In this document: positions 26,960 through 36,492 of the stretch, piece by piece
Layout: each line of letters begins with the position of its first letter
How positions within the stretch are numbered: position 1 is the first letter of the stretch
Assembly (NCBI RefSeq): GCF_003931875.1
Contig: NZ_CP034245.1
Location: 1,984,001-2,048,000, forward strand
DNA length: 64,000 nt
From: Microbacterium sp. 10M-3C3
GTDB lineage: Bacteria > Actinomycetota > Actinomycetes > Actinomycetales > Microbacteriaceae
Reading direction: 5' to 3'
The notes under the pieces: generated by a model
What the model saw: the letters and a program-made list of their open reading frames with translations, nothing else
The model's database searches: none
Told to the model about the DNA's origin: nothing
Program-made: the position numbers and the translations under genes

Positions 26960-27664
26960 TCACTCGCCGCGCTCGGCGGGCGGGAGCAGGTCGGGCCGAC
27001 GGCTGCGCGTGCGCTCGAGCTGCTGGGCGCGGCGCCACTGCGCGACGGCGCCGTGGTTGCCGCTCAGGAGGACGGGCGGCACGGCGCGCCCGCGCCACTC
27101 CGACGGCTTGGTGTACGACGGATACTCCAGAAGGCCGTCCTCGTGCGACTCCTCCACGAGGCTCTCCGGGTTGCCCACGACGCCCGGCACGAGTCGCCCG
27201 ATCGCCTCGATCATCGCCATGGCGGCGACCTCGCCGCCGTTGAGCACGTAGTCGCCGAGGCTCACGAGGCGCACGGTGCCGCGCTCGGCGGCGTACTCGA
27301 ACACGCGCTCGTCGATGCCCTCGTAGCGGCCGCAGCCGAAGACCAGGTGCGGCTCGAGCGCCAGCTCGCGCGCCGTGCTCTGGCGGAAGACCTCGCCGGC
27401 GGGCGAGGGGAAGACGAAGACGGGGGGACGCGCGGCCTCCGCCGCGATCGCGTCGAGGGCCTCGCCCCAGGGCTCGGGCTTCATGACCATGCCGGCGCCG
27501 CCGCCGTACGGGGTGTCGTCGACGGTGCGGTGGCGGTCGTGCGTCCACTCGCGCAGGTCGTGCACGCGGATGTCGAGGATCCCCGATCCGCGCGCCCGAC
27601 CGAGCAGCGATACCTCGAGGGCGTCGAAGAACGCCGGGAAGATCGAGACGACGTCGATGCGCAC
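26960..27664 (-). CDS. trmD: tRNA (guanine37-N1)-methyltransferase
   Basis: SPOUT-class enzyme that makes m1G37 in tRNA and prevents frameshifting. The 234-residue protein has the amino-terminal [14 protein letters not shown], the knot segments [12 protein letters not shown] and [20 protein letters not shown], and the catalytic Asp in [15 protein letters not shown]. It follows rimM with a one-base gap, in the rpsP-khpA-rimM-trmD operon. Confidence 0.97.
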   Translation of the reverse strand: MRIDVVSIFPAFFDALEVSLLGRARGSGILDIRVHDLREWTHDRHRTVDDTPYGGGAGMVMKPEPWGEALDAIAAEAARPPVFVFPSPAGEVFRQSTARELALEPHLVFGCGRYEGIDERVFEYAAERGTVRLVSLGDYVLNGGEVAAMAMIEAIGRLVPGVVGNPESLVEESHEDGLLEYPSYTKPSEWRGRAVPPVLLSGNHGAVAQWRRAQQLERTRSRRPDLLPPAERGE

Positions 27665-27665
27665 G

Positions 27666-28331
27666 TCAGTCCTCGCGGTCGCCCGCCTCGGGCGCGCCGG
27701 CGTGCTCGTCCTCCGCGCCGTCGTCGGGCGCGCCGGGCTCGGGCTCGGCGTCCTCGCCCGGGAGGTCCTCGAACAGACCGGCAGGCGGGGTCACCACGAC
27801 ACGGCCGGCGGCGACATCCACTTCGGGGACGATCGCCTTCACGAACGGCACGAGCACTTCGCGCTCGCCGTCGCCGGCCGGGTTCACGATGAGCAGGTCC
27901 TGCGCGGGCAGGTGGTCCACGCGCACGACGCGGCCGATGACGTCACCGTCCCGCACGACGTCGAGGCCCACGAGCTGGTGGTCGTACCACGCGTCGTCCT
28001 CCGCGGGCGCGGCCGCCGCATCCTCGTCGATCCACAGGATCGCGCGGACGAGCTCCTCCGCGGCAGTGCGGTCGTCGACGCCCTCGAAGAACGCGACGGG
28101 GTGGCTGTTCATCCACTTGAACTCGCGCACCGTGAGCGGCTTGCCGTGCCACGGCGACGACGTGGGGACCTGCAGTGTGAAGGTCGCGCCGGGCGTGAAG
28201 CGCCCTTCGGGGTCGTCGGTGTACAGCTCGAGCTTGAGGGCGCCCTTGAGCCCGTGTGCCTTGACCAGCCGGCCGACGCGCAGCTGCGTGCGCGCAGGCT
28301 TGGGCGGGCGGGATTGCGCTGCGGCCGCCAT
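27666..28331 (-). CDS. rimM: Ribosome maturation factor RimM
   Basis: 16S rRNA processing factor that binds S19 during 30S assembly. The 221-residue protein has the RimM domain ([26 protein letters not shown]) and a PRC-barrel part ([18 protein letters not shown]). A 30-residue acidic carboxy tail extends beyond the usual length. Its start overlaps the khpA stop (TGATG). Confidence 0.94.
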   Translation of the reverse strand: MAAAAQSRPPKPARTQLRVGRLVKAHGLKGALKLELYTDDPEGRFTPGATFTLQVPTSSPWHGKPLTVREFKWMNSHPVAFFEGVDDRTAAEELVRAILWIDEDAAAAPAEDDAWYDHQLVGLDVVRDGDVIGRVVRVDHLPAQDLLIVNPAGDGEREVLVPFVKAIVPEVDVAAGRVVVTPPAGLFEDLPGEDAEPEPGAPDDGAEDEHAGAPEAGDRED

Positions 28332-28561
28332 CAGTCGTCGGCGACGTCGACGCGCACGCGCTGGCCGTCGGCCAGAGCGCCCACGACGGTGCGCAGGGCC
28401 TTGGCCGTGCGTCCGCCGCGCCCGATCACGCGACCCCGGTCGTCGGGGTGCACGCGCACCTCCAGCACGTCGCCGCGCGGCGACGTGCGGGTACGGATGG
28501 TGACGTCGTCGGGGTGATCCACGATCCCCTTGACGACGTGCTCGAGCGCGGCGGCCAGCAC
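28331..28561 (-). CDS. khpA: KH-domain RNA-binding protein
   Basis: A 76-residue single-domain KH protein with the GxxG loop VIGRGGRTAKALRTV, of the KhpA family that binds RNA in Gram-positive bacteria. The usual position between rpsP and rimM supports the assignment. It starts at GTG four bases after the rpsP stop codon. Confidence 0.93.
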   Translation of the reverse strand: MLAAALEHVVKGIVDHPDDVTIRTRTSPRGDVLEVRVHPDDRGRVIGRGGRTAKALRTVVGALADGQRVRVDVADD

Positions 28562-28565
28562 CGGG

Positions 28566-28991
28566 TTACTCGGCGTCGGCGGCCGCGTCGGCCGGCGCCT
28601 CGGCGGCGGGCGCCTCGGCGGCGGGCGCCTCGGCCTTCTTCTCGGCCTTGGGCTTGATGACCGACTTCTTGGCCGCGTCGACCTCGAAGGCGGCCTTCGG
28701 CTCGGCGGTCTTCACGGTCGAGACCGCGTTCTTGTCGCCCGTGAAGGTGCCCCAGTCGCCCGTGAGCTTGAGGATCGCGAGGACCTGCGGCGAGGGCTGC
28801 GCGCCGACGCCGAGCCAGTACTGCGCGCGGGCCGAGTCGACCTCGATGAACGAGGGCTCCTCGGTCGGGTGGTACTTGCCGATCTCTTCGATGACGCGAC
28901 CGTCGCGCTTGGTGCGCGAGTCGGCCACGACGATGCGGTAGTAGGGCGCCCGGATCTTTCCGAGGCGCTTGAGGCGGATCTTGACAGCCAC
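28566..28991 (-). CDS. rpsP: 30S ribosomal protein S16 with Ala/Glu tail
   Basis: The first 85 residues of this 141-residue protein match S16 ([34 protein letters not shown]). A low-complexity Lys-Ala-Glu-Pro tail of about 55 residues follows. The GTG start gives the expected MAVKIRLKR amino end. First gene of the rpsP-khpA-rimM-trmD operon, read from a promoter about 120 bases upstream. Confidence 0.98.
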   Translation of the reverse strand: MAVKIRLKRLGKIRAPYYRIVVADSRTKRDGRVIEEIGKYHPTEEPSFIEVDSARAQYWLGVGAQPSPQVLAILKLTGDWGTFTGDKNAVSTVKTAEPKAAFEVDAAKKSVIKPKAEKKAEAPAAEAPAAEAPADAAADAE

Positions 28992-29111
28992 GATTCTCCT
29001 GATGGATGGAAGGTAACGAACCGAACGCCTGGAGCGTGGGGTGCACACCCGGCGGAAGCTCTGAGGAGGTCCGGCGCTGGATAGAGGGTCGAGCAGCCGT
29101 TCCGACCCTCC

Positions 29112-29141
29112 ATTCTGCCAGAGAACCCGACATGCTGCGAA
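29112..29141 (-). promoter_or_regulatory. Promoter of the rpsP operon
   Basis: On the minus strand TTCGCA (29141-29136) and CAGAAT (29117-29112) are 18 bases apart. The 12-mer TGGCAGAATGGA is shared exactly with the rplS promoter. Confidence 0.6.
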
Positions 29142-29193
29142 ACGCACCGGAGGCGGCGGGCCGCAGGGCGCCCGCGCCTGACAGACTGACGGC

Positions 29194-30432
29194 ATGACGG
29201 AGCCGTTCGCCCCCTCCGCGCGCTCGAGCGTGGGCATCGAGTGGGAGCTCATGCTCGCCGACCGGGAGACGGGAGACCTCACCGGTCGCGCCCCGGAGAT
29301 CATCGACGCGCTCGAGGAGGAGACGCGGCTCGAGCGGTTCACGGTCACCCAGGAGCTGCTGACCAACACGATCGAGCTGACCAGCGGCATCGGCGACACC
29401 GTGGCGGCCGCCGTCGACGACATCGCCGACGCGATCGCGGCGGTGCGCACGCAGACCGAGCCGCGCGAGGTCGAGCTCCTGTGCGCGGGATCGCACCCGT
29501 TCGCGCAGTGGTACGACCAGCAGGTGACCGACAAGACCCGCTATCACAAGCTCATCGAGCGGACGCAGTGGTGGGGTCGGAACATGATGATCTGGGGCAT
29601 CCACGTGCACGTGGGCGTGGAGGACGTCACAAAGGTCTTCCCGCTCATCGACGCGCTGTCGGTGTACCTGCCGCACCTGCAGGCGCTGTCGGCGTCGAGC
29701 CCGTTCTGGGCCGGCGAGCGCACCGGCTACGCCTCGAACCGCGCGCTGGTCTTCCAGCAGCTGCCGACGGCGGGGCTGCCGTGGCAGCTGGAGAACTGGG
29801 CGCAGTTCGAGGCGTACCTGGACGGCATGATCTCCACCGGCGTGATCGCCGACGCCACCGAGGTGCGCTGGGACATCCGCCCCGCGCCGCGCTGGGGCAC
29901 GATCGAGATCCGCGCGTGCGACGGCATGTCCACGCTCCCCGAGCTCGCGGCGGTCGCCGCGCTCGTGCAGACCCTCGTGGAGAAGTTCTCGCGCGATCTC
30001 GACGAGGGGCGGCCGACGCCGCGCATCCCGCCGTGGTTCGTTCGCGAGAACAAGTGGCGCGCGGCGCGGTACGGGCTCGACGCCCGCATCATCGTCGACG
30101 CGGACGGCCGTCAGGCGCCCGTGACCGAGCATCTGCGGGAGACGTGCGACGAACTCGTCGACATCGCCGCGGAGCTCAAGTGCGCGCGCGAGTTCTCGGG
30201 CCTGGAGACGATCCTCGCCACCGGCGGCAGCTCGGCGCGACAGATCGCGGTGGCCGAGGCGGCCGACGGCGATCTGCGCGAGGTCGTCCGCCACCTCATC
30301 CGCGAGTTCCGGGGCGGGCCGACCCTGCGCGAGCACCTGGCGTCGCTGCGGCCCTTAACCGCGCGACATCGGCGACGCGCGAACCGCGCGGTCGCGCGAT
30401 TCATAAGGTCGCGCTCTATCGTGCCCGGGTGA
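29194..30432 (+). CDS. YbdK-type carboxylate-amine ligase (glutamate-cysteine ligase family 2)
   Basis: A 412-residue ATP-grasp-like ligase of the GCS2/YbdK family. Key segments: [16 protein letters not shown] at the amino end, the central [12 protein letters not shown], and [20 protein letters not shown]. Family members show weak glutamate-cysteine ligase activity; some make amide bonds on other substrates. Actinobacteria normally use mycothiol, so a glutathione role is doubtful. The last 30 residues are basic and less conserved. The stop overlaps the next start as GTGA. Confidence 0.9.
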   Translation: MTEPFAPSARSSVGIEWELMLADRETGDLTGRAPEIIDALEEETRLERFTVTQELLTNTIELTSGIGDTVAAAVDDIADAIAAVRTQTEPREVELLCAGSHPFAQWYDQQVTDKTRYHKLIERTQWWGRNMMIWGIHVHVGVEDVTKVFPLIDALSVYLPHLQALSASSPFWAGERTGYASNRALVFQQLPTAGLPWQLENWAQFEAYLDGMISTGVIADATEVRWDIRPAPRWGTIEIRACDGMSTLPELAAVAALVQTLVEKFSRDLDEGRPTPRIPPWFVRENKWRAARYGLDARIIVDADGRQAPVTEHLRETCDELVDIAAELKCAREFSGLETILATGGSSARQIAVAEAADGDLREVVRHLIREFRGGPTLREHLASLRPLTARHRRRANRAVARFIRSRSIVPG

Positions 30433-31139
30433 CCGTGGTCCGACGCCTGCTCGCGCTCGGCATCGCCGCCGTGGTGCTGGCCGTCGCGACCGCGTGCGCG
30501 CCGGTGGCGCACGCCGCCCCGGCCGCGACCTCCCCCCGCCCCTCGGCCGCCCTTTCCGCCGCGCCGGCGGCATCGCACGACGCGCACGCGGTCGTGACGA
30601 TCGGCGACTCGATCATGGCCGGCTACGGTCTCGAGCCCGGCGAGGCGTGGCCCGAGCTGCTCGCGCGGCGCACCGGCGTGCCGCTGGTGAATCTCGCGTG
30701 CAGCGGCGCCGGCTTCGTCGCCGTCGGCGACTGCGGCACCGACTTCTCGACGCTCGTCGACGAGGCGATCGCGTTCGATCCCGCCGTCGTCATCGTCCAG
30801 GCCTCCGACAACGACCTCGAGGAGGACCCGCACGACATCGACGCCGCGGCCGCCGCGGCCGTGCGGGAGCTGCGCCGCGCCCTTCCCGGCGCGCAGCTCG
30901 TCGGGATCGGCGCGCTGTGGAACGTGCCGGGCGACACACCCGCGGCGATCACGGGGAGCACGGACGCGCTGCGCGCGGCCATGCATGCCGCGGGCGGCGT
31001 GTTCGTGTCGCTCGGCCAGCCCCTGCAGGACGATCAGGACCTGCTGCAGGCGGACGGCGAGCACCCGACGCCCGAGGGGCAGCGCGTGCTGGCCGAGCGC
31101 GTGCGCGCGGCGCTCGACGACGCCGGCGTCACGCTGTGA
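30429..31139 (+). CDS. Secreted SGNH/GDSL hydrolase
   Basis: A 236-residue secreted esterase-like protein. The signal peptide (LLALGIAAVVLAVATACA) is followed by an Ala/Pro-rich linker. The SGNH blocks are complete: GDSIMAGYG (Ser), CSGAGF (Gly), QASDND (Asn) and DGEHPTPEGQ (Asp, His). Likely acts on cell-envelope or extracellular acyl esters; the substrate is unknown. GTGA overlap with the YbdK-type gene implies co-expression. Confidence 0.88.
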   Translation: MTVVRRLLALGIAAVVLAVATACAPVAHAAPAATSPRPSAALSAAPAASHDAHAVVTIGDSIMAGYGLEPGEAWPELLARRTGVPLVNLACSGAGFVAVGDCGTDFSTLVDEAIAFDPAVVIVQASDNDLEEDPHDIDAAAAAAVRELRRALPGAQLVGIGALWNVPGDTPAAITGSTDALRAAMHAAGGVFVSLGQPLQDDQDLLQADGEHPTPEGQRVLAERVRAALDDAGVTL

Positions 31140-31151
31140 GTGCGCGGCCGC

Positions 31152-32714
31152 TCAGCCGCGACCGAGCATCTTCTGCAGCTCCGCGAGGTCGGCCTCGCTG
31201 GGCTGCGCGGCACCGGGTCGGCCGAGCCCGAAGCCCGAGCCCGTGGGCGCGGCCGGTGCGGCCGCGGCGATGCCCGCGTTCTCAGCGGCGCGCTTGGCGG
31301 GGTTGCCCGAGCGCGAGCCCTTCTGCTTCTGCTGCTTGCCGCGCTTGGCCGAGGCACCGGGGCGGCCGGCGCCGGGGACCGGACCGACGCCCGGGATGTT
31401 GGGCACACCGCCGCGGGCGACGGTCTTCATCATCTTCGCGGCCTGCTCGAAGCGCTGCACGAGCTGGTTGACGTCGGTGACGGTCATGCCCGAACCGCGG
31501 GCGATGCGCAGGCGGCGTGAGCCGTTGAGCACCTTGGGGTTGCGGCGCTCCCCCGGCGTCATGGACCGGATGATCGCCTCGGTGCGGTCGATCTCGCGCT
31601 CGTCGAAGTTCTCCAGCTGCTGCTTCATGGAGCCCATGCCCGGGAGCATCCCGAGCATCTTCTTCATGGAGCCCATCTTCTTCATCTGCTGCATCTGCTC
31701 GAGGAAGTCCTCGAGCGTGAAGGTCTCGGTCGCGAGCTTCTCGGCGACCTTGAGCGCCTCGGCCTCGTCGAACGCCTGCTGCGCCTGCTCGATGAGCGTG
31801 AGGATGTCGCCGAGGTCGAGGATGCGGGAGGCCATCCGGTCGGGGTGGAACGCCTCGAGGTCGTCGAGTCCCTCGCCCGTCGACGCGTAGATGATGGGGC
31901 GACCGGTGACCGACGCGACCGACAGGGCCGCGCCGCCGCGGGCGTCTCCGTCGAGCTTGGACAGGACGACACCCGTGAAGTCCACCCCCTCCTGGAACGC
32001 CTTGGCGGTGTTGACGGCGTCCTGACCGATCATGGCGTCGATGACGAACAGCACCTCGTCGGGATCGGTGGCCCGGCGGATGTCGGCGGCCTGCTTCATC
32101 AGCTCGGCGTCGACGCCCAGCCGACCGGCGGTGTCGATGATGACCGTGTCGTGCTGCTGGCGGCGGGCGTACTCGACGCCGTCGCGCGCGACGCGTACGG
32201 GGTCGCCGACGCCGTTGCCCGGCTCGGGCGCGAAGATCGCGGCACCGGCGCGCTCGGCGACCACCTGGAGCTGGTTGACGGCGTTCGGGCGCTGCAGGTC
32301 GGCCGCGATGAGCAGGGGCGTGTGCCCCTCCTTCTCGAGCTGGCGCGCGAGCTTGCCCGCGAACGTCGTCTTGCCCGAGCCCTGCAGGCCCGCCAGCATG
32401 ATGACCGTCGGCGGGTTCTTCGCGAACTGCAGGCGCCGCTGCTGGCCGCCGAGGATCGCCACGAGCTCCTCGTTCACGATCTGCACGACCTGCTGGGCGG
32501 GGTTCAGCGCGCGGTTGACCTCGTCGCCGAGGGCGCGCTCGCGCACCTTGGCGGTGAAATCCTTCACGACCGGCAGCGCGACGTCGGCGTCCAGGAGCGC
32601 GCGGCGGATCTCGCGGACCGTCCCGTCGACGTCGGCGGGCGTGAGCTTGCCCTTCGTGCGCAGGTTGCGGAAGGTCTCGGTGAGCCGGTCGGAGAGCGTG
32701 CCGAAGGTAGCCAT
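31152..32714 (-). CDS. ffh: Signal recognition particle protein Ffh
   Basis: GTPase that, with the 4.5S RNA, brings ribosomes making membrane proteins to FtsY. In this 520-residue protein the N domain is followed by GLQGSGKTTFAGKLA (G1), DTAGRLGVDAELM (G3), TGVVLSKLDGDARGGAAL and then the Met-rich M domain (EQMQQMKKMGSMKKMLGML). A Gly/Ala-rich low-complexity carboxy end is typical of actinobacteria. No SRP RNA gene was seen in the window. Confidence 0.98.
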   Translation of the reverse strand: MATFGTLSDRLTETFRNLRTKGKLTPADVDGTVREIRRALLDADVALPVVKDFTAKVRERALGDEVNRALNPAQQVVQIVNEELVAILGGQQRRLQFAKNPPTVIMLAGLQGSGKTTFAGKLARQLEKEGHTPLLIAADLQRPNAVNQLQVVAERAGAAIFAPEPGNGVGDPVRVARDGVEYARRQQHDTVIIDTAGRLGVDAELMKQAADIRRATDPDEVLFVIDAMIGQDAVNTAKAFQEGVDFTGVVLSKLDGDARGGAALSVASVTGRPIIYASTGEGLDDLEAFHPDRMASRILDLGDILTLIEQAQQAFDEAEALKVAEKLATETFTLEDFLEQMQQMKKMGSMKKMLGMLPGMGSMKQQLENFDEREIDRTEAIIRSMTPGERRNPKVLNGSRRLRIARGSGMTVTDVNQLVQRFEQAAKMMKTVARGGVPNIPGVGPVPGAGRPGASAKRGKQQKQKGSRSGNPAKRAAENAGIAAAAPAAPTGSGFGLGRPGAAQPSEADLAELQKMLGRG

Positions 32715-32779
32715 GATCCCCCGAGTTTACGCGGCGGCGCGGCCGTCCGGCGTCGGCTCCGCGCCCGGTCGCGCCCGGA

Positions 32780-33757
32780 TCAGCCCGCGCCCTCCTCGAA
32801 GAGGGTCAGCTGCAGGTCGTCGGGCCCGCGGAGACGGCTGTTGCGGGAGCCCCACGGCGTCACGCGGGGGGCGGCCTCCAGCCGCGCCCCGGCCGCGGTG
32901 AGCCGCTCGGTGACGGCCGTCGCATCCGCCACCTCGAGGGCGACGCGGATGCGGTCGCTCGGCGTGCGCCCGTCGGTCTCGACGGCGTCGATGAAATCCA
33001 CCTGCGCGGGGTTCGCGAGTTCGAGGGTCGCCTGTCCCGCGTCGAGGATCACGACGCGCGCGTCGCCGTCGCCGGAGAAGGCGGCGCGCTCGGCCATGCC
33101 GGCGGTGTCGCGGTACAGGGCGAGCGCGGCGTCGAGGTCGGAGGTGCGGACGACGACCCGCAGCTGGCGGACCCCGGCGGGAGCCGCGGCGCCCGGCACC
33201 GCCACGAGCGCGGCGTCGAGAACGTCGGAGAGGGGCACACGGCCCGCCCCGGCGAGCGCCCACTGCGCGATCGCCGCGAGCACCGCGCCGCCGTAGGCGG
33301 CACCCACGACCTCGGCGCGCAGCGCATCGACGCCGCCTCGGCGCAGCCGCTCTGCGACGGCCTGCGCGACGCGGGCGCGGCGGACGCCCGCCTCGCGCAC
33401 GAACTCGTCGCCGAGGCCCATGGCGTCGGCCTGCGCCCATGCGAGGGCGAGGGCGTCGGGCGCGAAGCCGTCGAGCAGCGTGCGCACCGCGGCGCGCACC
33501 GCGACGTCGAGCTCGGGTGCCGTGTCGGCGCGCAGCGCGTGGGCGAAGCGCGCGAGACGGTCGTCGAGAGCGCCCCAGAGGACGTCGGACTTCGACGAGA
33601 AGTAGTTGAAGAAGCTCGAGCGGCTCACGCCCGCGCGTCGCGTGATGTCCGACACCGACGTCGCGTCGTAGCCCCGCTCGAGGAACAGCTCGCACGCGGC
33701 CTCGGCGAGCACGTCGCGCGAGGACGCGCGGGGTCGTCCGCTGCGCGCATCGGTCAT
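32780..33757 (-). CDS. TetR-family regulator fused to a glyoxalase-like (VOC) domain
   Basis: A 325-residue protein with two domains. Residues 1-60 hold a TetR helix-turn-helix ([26 protein letters not shown]), continued by TetR ligand-binding helices to about residue 190. Residues 196-321 have the beta-alpha-beta pattern of the glyoxalase/bleomycin-resistance/dioxygenase fold: [20 protein letters not shown] at its start and [14 protein letters not shown] at its end. No break in the frame separates the two parts. The VOC part could sense or bind a small ligand or be an enzyme. It is divergent from lipB, with a perfect inverted repeat in between, probably its operator. Confidence 0.87.
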   Translation of the reverse strand: MTDARSGRPRASSRDVLAEAACELFLERGYDATSVSDITRRAGVSRSSFFNYFSSKSDVLWGALDDRLARFAHALRADTAPELDVAVRAAVRTLLDGFAPDALALAWAQADAMGLGDEFVREAGVRRARVAQAVAERLRRGGVDALRAEVVGAAYGGAVLAAIAQWALAGAGRVPLSDVLDAALVAVPGAAAPAGVRQLRVVVRTSDLDAALALYRDTAGMAERAAFSGDGDARVVILDAGQATLELANPAQVDFIDAVETDGRTPSDRIRVALEVADATAVTERLTAAGARLEAAPRVTPWGSRNSRLRGPDDLQLTLFEEGAG

Positions 33758-33799
33758 GTCCTCAGCGTAGGCCTGCGCAGGACGGTCGGTTCGAGGCTA

Positions 33800-33820
33800 T
33801 TGTTGGACGCGATCCAACAA
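33800..33820. promoter_or_regulatory. Inverted repeat, candidate TetR operator, at the lipB ribosome binding site
   Basis: TTGTTGGA, a 5-base CGCGA spacer and the perfect complement TCCAACAA form a 21-base dyad typical of TetR-family operators. It ends immediately before the lipB Shine-Dalgarno (AGGAGG at 33821) and lies 43 bases from the divergent tetR start. Binding there could block both transcripts. Confidence 0.75.
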
Positions 33821-33830
33821 AGGAGGCGGG

Positions 33831-34469
33831 ATGCTGGACATCCGCATGGTGGGCCTCTCGCCGGCATACGTCCCATACGCCCGCGGGTGGGAGCTCCAGC
33901 GCCGCACGCACGCCGACGTCGTCTCCGGCCGCGCGCCCGACACCCTGCTCCTGCTCGAGCACGAGGCGGTGTACACGGCCGGCAAGCGCACGCAGCCCGA
34001 GGACCGGCCCGTCGACGGCACGCCGGTCGTCGACGTCGACCGCGGCGGCCGCATCACGTGGCACGGCCCCGGGCAGCTCGTGGGGTATCCGATCGTGCGC
34101 CTGCCCGAGCCGATGGACGTCGTCGCGCACGTCCGCCGCATCGAGCGCCTCCTCATCGCGGTGCTGCGCACCCACGGCGTCGACGGCTACCAGGTGGACG
34201 GGCGCAGCGGCGTGTGGGTGCGCCGGCCGCTGTCGGAGGACAAGGTCGCGGCCATCGGGGTCCGCGTCGAGAAGGGCGTCACGATGCACGGCTTCGCGAT
34301 CAACTGCGACAACTCGCTCGCCCCCTTCCGGCGCATCGTGCCGTGCGGCATCGCGGATGCCGGCGTCACGACGGTGAGCGAGGTCGCGGGCGCCATCGTC
34401 TCCCCCGCCGACGTGGCCGGCACGGTGGCCGCCGTGTTCGCCGACGAGTTCGCGGCGGTGGCCGCGTGA
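33831..34469 (+). CDS. lipB: Octanoyltransferase (lipoate-protein ligase B)
   Basis: Transfers octanoate from octanoyl-ACP to lipoyl domains. The 212-residue protein shows [19 protein letters not shown], the Lys in [20 protein letters not shown], and [22 protein letters not shown] with the acyl-cysteine. AGGAGG lies four bases before the ATG. The stop overlaps the lipA start (GTGA). Confidence 0.97.
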   Translation: MLDIRMVGLSPAYVPYARGWELQRRTHADVVSGRAPDTLLLLEHEAVYTAGKRTQPEDRPVDGTPVVDVDRGGRITWHGPGQLVGYPIVRLPEPMDVVAHVRRIERLLIAVLRTHGVDGYQVDGRSGVWVRRPLSEDKVAAIGVRVEKGVTMHGFAINCDNSLAPFRRIVPCGIADAGVTTVSEVAGAIVSPADVAGTVAAVFADEFAAVAA

Positions 34470-35461
34470 GCGCGCCGGAGGGACGCAAGCTCCTGCGCCT
34501 GGAGGTCCGCAACGCGCAGACGCCGATCGAGCGCAAGCCCGAGTGGATCAAGACGCGCGCGAAGACCGGCCCCGAGTACACCGAGCTGCGCGACCTCGTG
34601 AAGACCGAGGACCTGCACACGGTGTGCCAGGAGGCCGGCTGCCCCAACATCTACGAGTGCTGGGAGGACCGCGAGGCGACCTTCCTCATCGGCGGCTCGC
34701 AGTGCACGCGGCGCTGCGACTTCTGCCAGATCGACACCGGCAAGCCCGCGGAGTACGACACCGACGAGCCGCGCCGGGTCGCCGAGAGCGTCCGGCGCAT
34801 GCGTCTGCGCTACGCCACCGTCACGGGCGTCGCGCGCGACGACCTCCCCGACGAGGGCGCGTGGCTGCACGCCGAGACGGTGCGCCGCATCCACGCCGAG
34901 AACCCCGGCACCGGCGTCGAGATCCTCGCGACGGACTTCTCCGGCGACCCCGCCCTGCTCGACGAGGTCTTCTCGAGCCGCCCCGAGGTGTTCGCGCACA
35001 ACGTCGAGACCGTGCCGCGCATCTTCAAGCGCATCCGCCCGGCGTTCCGCTACGACCGGTCGCTGGGCGTCCTCTCGCGGGCGCGGGAGGCGGGCCTCAT
35101 CACGAAGTCCAACCTCATCCTCGGCATGGGCGAGGAGCCCGAGGAGGTCGTGCAGGCGCTGCAGGACCTCCGGGATGCGGGCACCGACATCATCACGATC
35201 ACGCAGTACCTGCGTCCCACCCCCCGCCACCTGCCCGTCGCACGGTGGATCAAGCCGGACGAGTTCGTCGCGTTCAAGGAGGAGGCGGAGCGGATCGGTT
35301 TCCTGGGCGTGCTGGCCGGACCGCTCGTGCGCTCCTCCTACCGCGCCGGCCGGCTGTGGGCGCAGTCGATGCTGTCGTACGGGCGCGAGATCCCCGCGGA
35401 CCTGGCCCATCTGGCCGCCGACATCGCGGCGGACGAGCGCGGCTTCGCGCAGGCGGTCTGA
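34466..35461 (+). CDS. lipA: Lipoyl synthase
   Basis: Radical-SAM enzyme that inserts two sulfurs into the octanoyl chain. The auxiliary iron-sulfur cluster ligands [12 protein letters not shown] and the radical-SAM motif CTRRCDFC are intact, and the carboxy end has the RSSY motif ([10 protein letters not shown]) that binds the auxiliary cluster. The 331-residue length is normal. It is translated with lipB through GTGA; its stop codon directly abuts the stop of the convergent glycosylase-like gene. Confidence 0.97.
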   Translation: MSAPEGRKLLRLEVRNAQTPIERKPEWIKTRAKTGPEYTELRDLVKTEDLHTVCQEAGCPNIYECWEDREATFLIGGSQCTRRCDFCQIDTGKPAEYDTDEPRRVAESVRRMRLRYATVTGVARDDLPDEGAWLHAETVRRIHAENPGTGVEILATDFSGDPALLDEVFSSRPEVFAHNVETVPRIFKRIRPAFRYDRSLGVLSRAREAGLITKSNLILGMGEEPEEVVQALQDLRDAGTDIITITQYLRPTPRHLPVARWIKPDEFVAFKEEAERIGFLGVLAGPLVRSSYRAGRLWAQSMLSYGREIPADLAHLAADIAADERGFAQAV

Positions 35462-35896
35462 CTACGGCGCCGGCCAGATGTAGGGCAGGTCATCGGGCAC
35501 GTCGTCGCCGAAGCGCGGCCGGTAGAACGCGGCGTCCTTGCGGATGAGGTTCGAGCGGTGCGCGCGGTGGAATGCCTCGTCGCCGATCCAGCGCGGCAGA
35601 TCCAGGGCGTGCTGGTCGACGCCGTCGACCTCGGGCGCGTACGCGAGCAGCTTCTCGCGCACCGTGTCGGCGTGTCCCCGCTGGATCCACTCGTCGGTCA
35701 TCGCGAGCCCGTACGCGACCAGGGCGGGCACATGCCCCGCCCACATCTTCGCCGCCGGATGGTGTCGCCAGCCGTGGCCGGGCACCGTCTGGGCGCGGAT
35801 CAGCTGCAGCGTCTCCACGCGCTGCTTGCCGAGCCGCGGCGCGTCGAGTGCACGCGCGGACGCGGCGAAGGACGGGTACGGCAGGAAGGTCTGCAC
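35462..35896 (-). CDS. MSMEG_6728 family protein (pyrimidine dimer DNA glycosylase-like)
   Basis: A 144-residue protein similar to the MSMEG_6728 family, related to pyrimidine dimer DNA glycosylases. Visible blocks: MQTFLPYPSFAASARALDAPRLGKQRVE, then GHGWRHHPAAKMWAGH and AFHRAHRSNLIRKD. The amino end and the basic segment resemble T4 endonuclease V-like enzymes, which cut UV-damaged DNA; the activity here is inferred. Convergent with lipA and abutting it without a gap. Confidence 0.85.
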   Translation of the reverse strand: MQTFLPYPSFAASARALDAPRLGKQRVETLQLIRAQTVPGHGWRHHPAAKMWAGHVPALVAYGLAMTDEWIQRGHADTVREKLLAYAPEVDGVDQHALDLPRWIGDEAFHRAHRSNLIRKDAAFYRPRFGDDVPDDLPYIWPAP

Positions 35897-35948
35897 GCGT
35901 CGATCCTGCCGGAGCCGGCACGGACGGGCGCCGGGGCTTGACCGCGCG

Positions 35949-36449
35949 TCAGTCGGCGCTCGTGACCGACTGCACCTGGCCGTCGGAGGCGAGGTTCACG
36001 AGCAGCACGTCGTCCGTCGCATCCGGGTCGAGTGCGTACTCGAGCACCGCGAACGGCTCGCTGCCGCCGTGCTCGTCGGCGAGGATCGTCATGCTCATGA
36101 GCTGGAGGGAGCGGATGACGTCGATGTGCACGTCGCCCGAGATGTCGACGAGGAGGTCCTCGAGGTCGTCGCCCAGGGTGTCCTGCTGCTGCAGGATGTA
36201 CTCCGTCACCTCGCTCGTGCGGTCGTCGAGCTCGTTCACCATCGCGTTGCGGGCGGTGCGGTCGATGGCCTCGAGCGAGGACACCATCGCCGCCGCGACG
36301 TCGAGCGCCGCCTGCGACACGTCGTCCTGGTCGGGCGCGGTCAGGTCGACCGTCACCGTCTGGTCGCCGAACTCGACGTTCTCCGACCAGAAGATCGCCC
36401 CGTCGGGCCCTGACTCCAGGAGTCCGAAGAAGTCGTGCTCGATCGCCAT
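35949..36449 (-). CDS. DUF2004-like protein
   Basis: A 166-residue acidic cytoplasmic protein without signal peptide. It has alternating hydrophobic/acidic helices (DDVSQAALDVAAAMVSSLEAID) and ends with beta-like strands (PFAVLEYALDPDATDDVLLVNL). The overall pattern fits DUF2004, a family with no known function; the assignment is from memory and only moderately sure. It lies 43 bases downstream of ftsY on the same strand. Confidence 0.68.
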   Translation of the reverse strand: MAIEHDFFGLLESGPDGAIFWSENVEFGDQTVTVDLTAPDQDDVSQAALDVAAAMVSSLEAIDRTARNAMVNELDDRTSEVTEYILQQQDTLGDDLEDLLVDISGDVHIDVIRSLQLMSMTILADEHGGSEPFAVLEYALDPDATDDVLLVNLASDGQVQSVTSAD

Positions 36450-36492
36450 GTCCCTATGAAATCAGGTCGGCCGGGTCGCGGGTAGTCGTGGC

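Noticed and set aside
33788..33796. GGTTCGAGG resembling a tRNA T-loop near the lipB promoter
   Set aside because: No acceptor, D or anticodon stems can be built around it.
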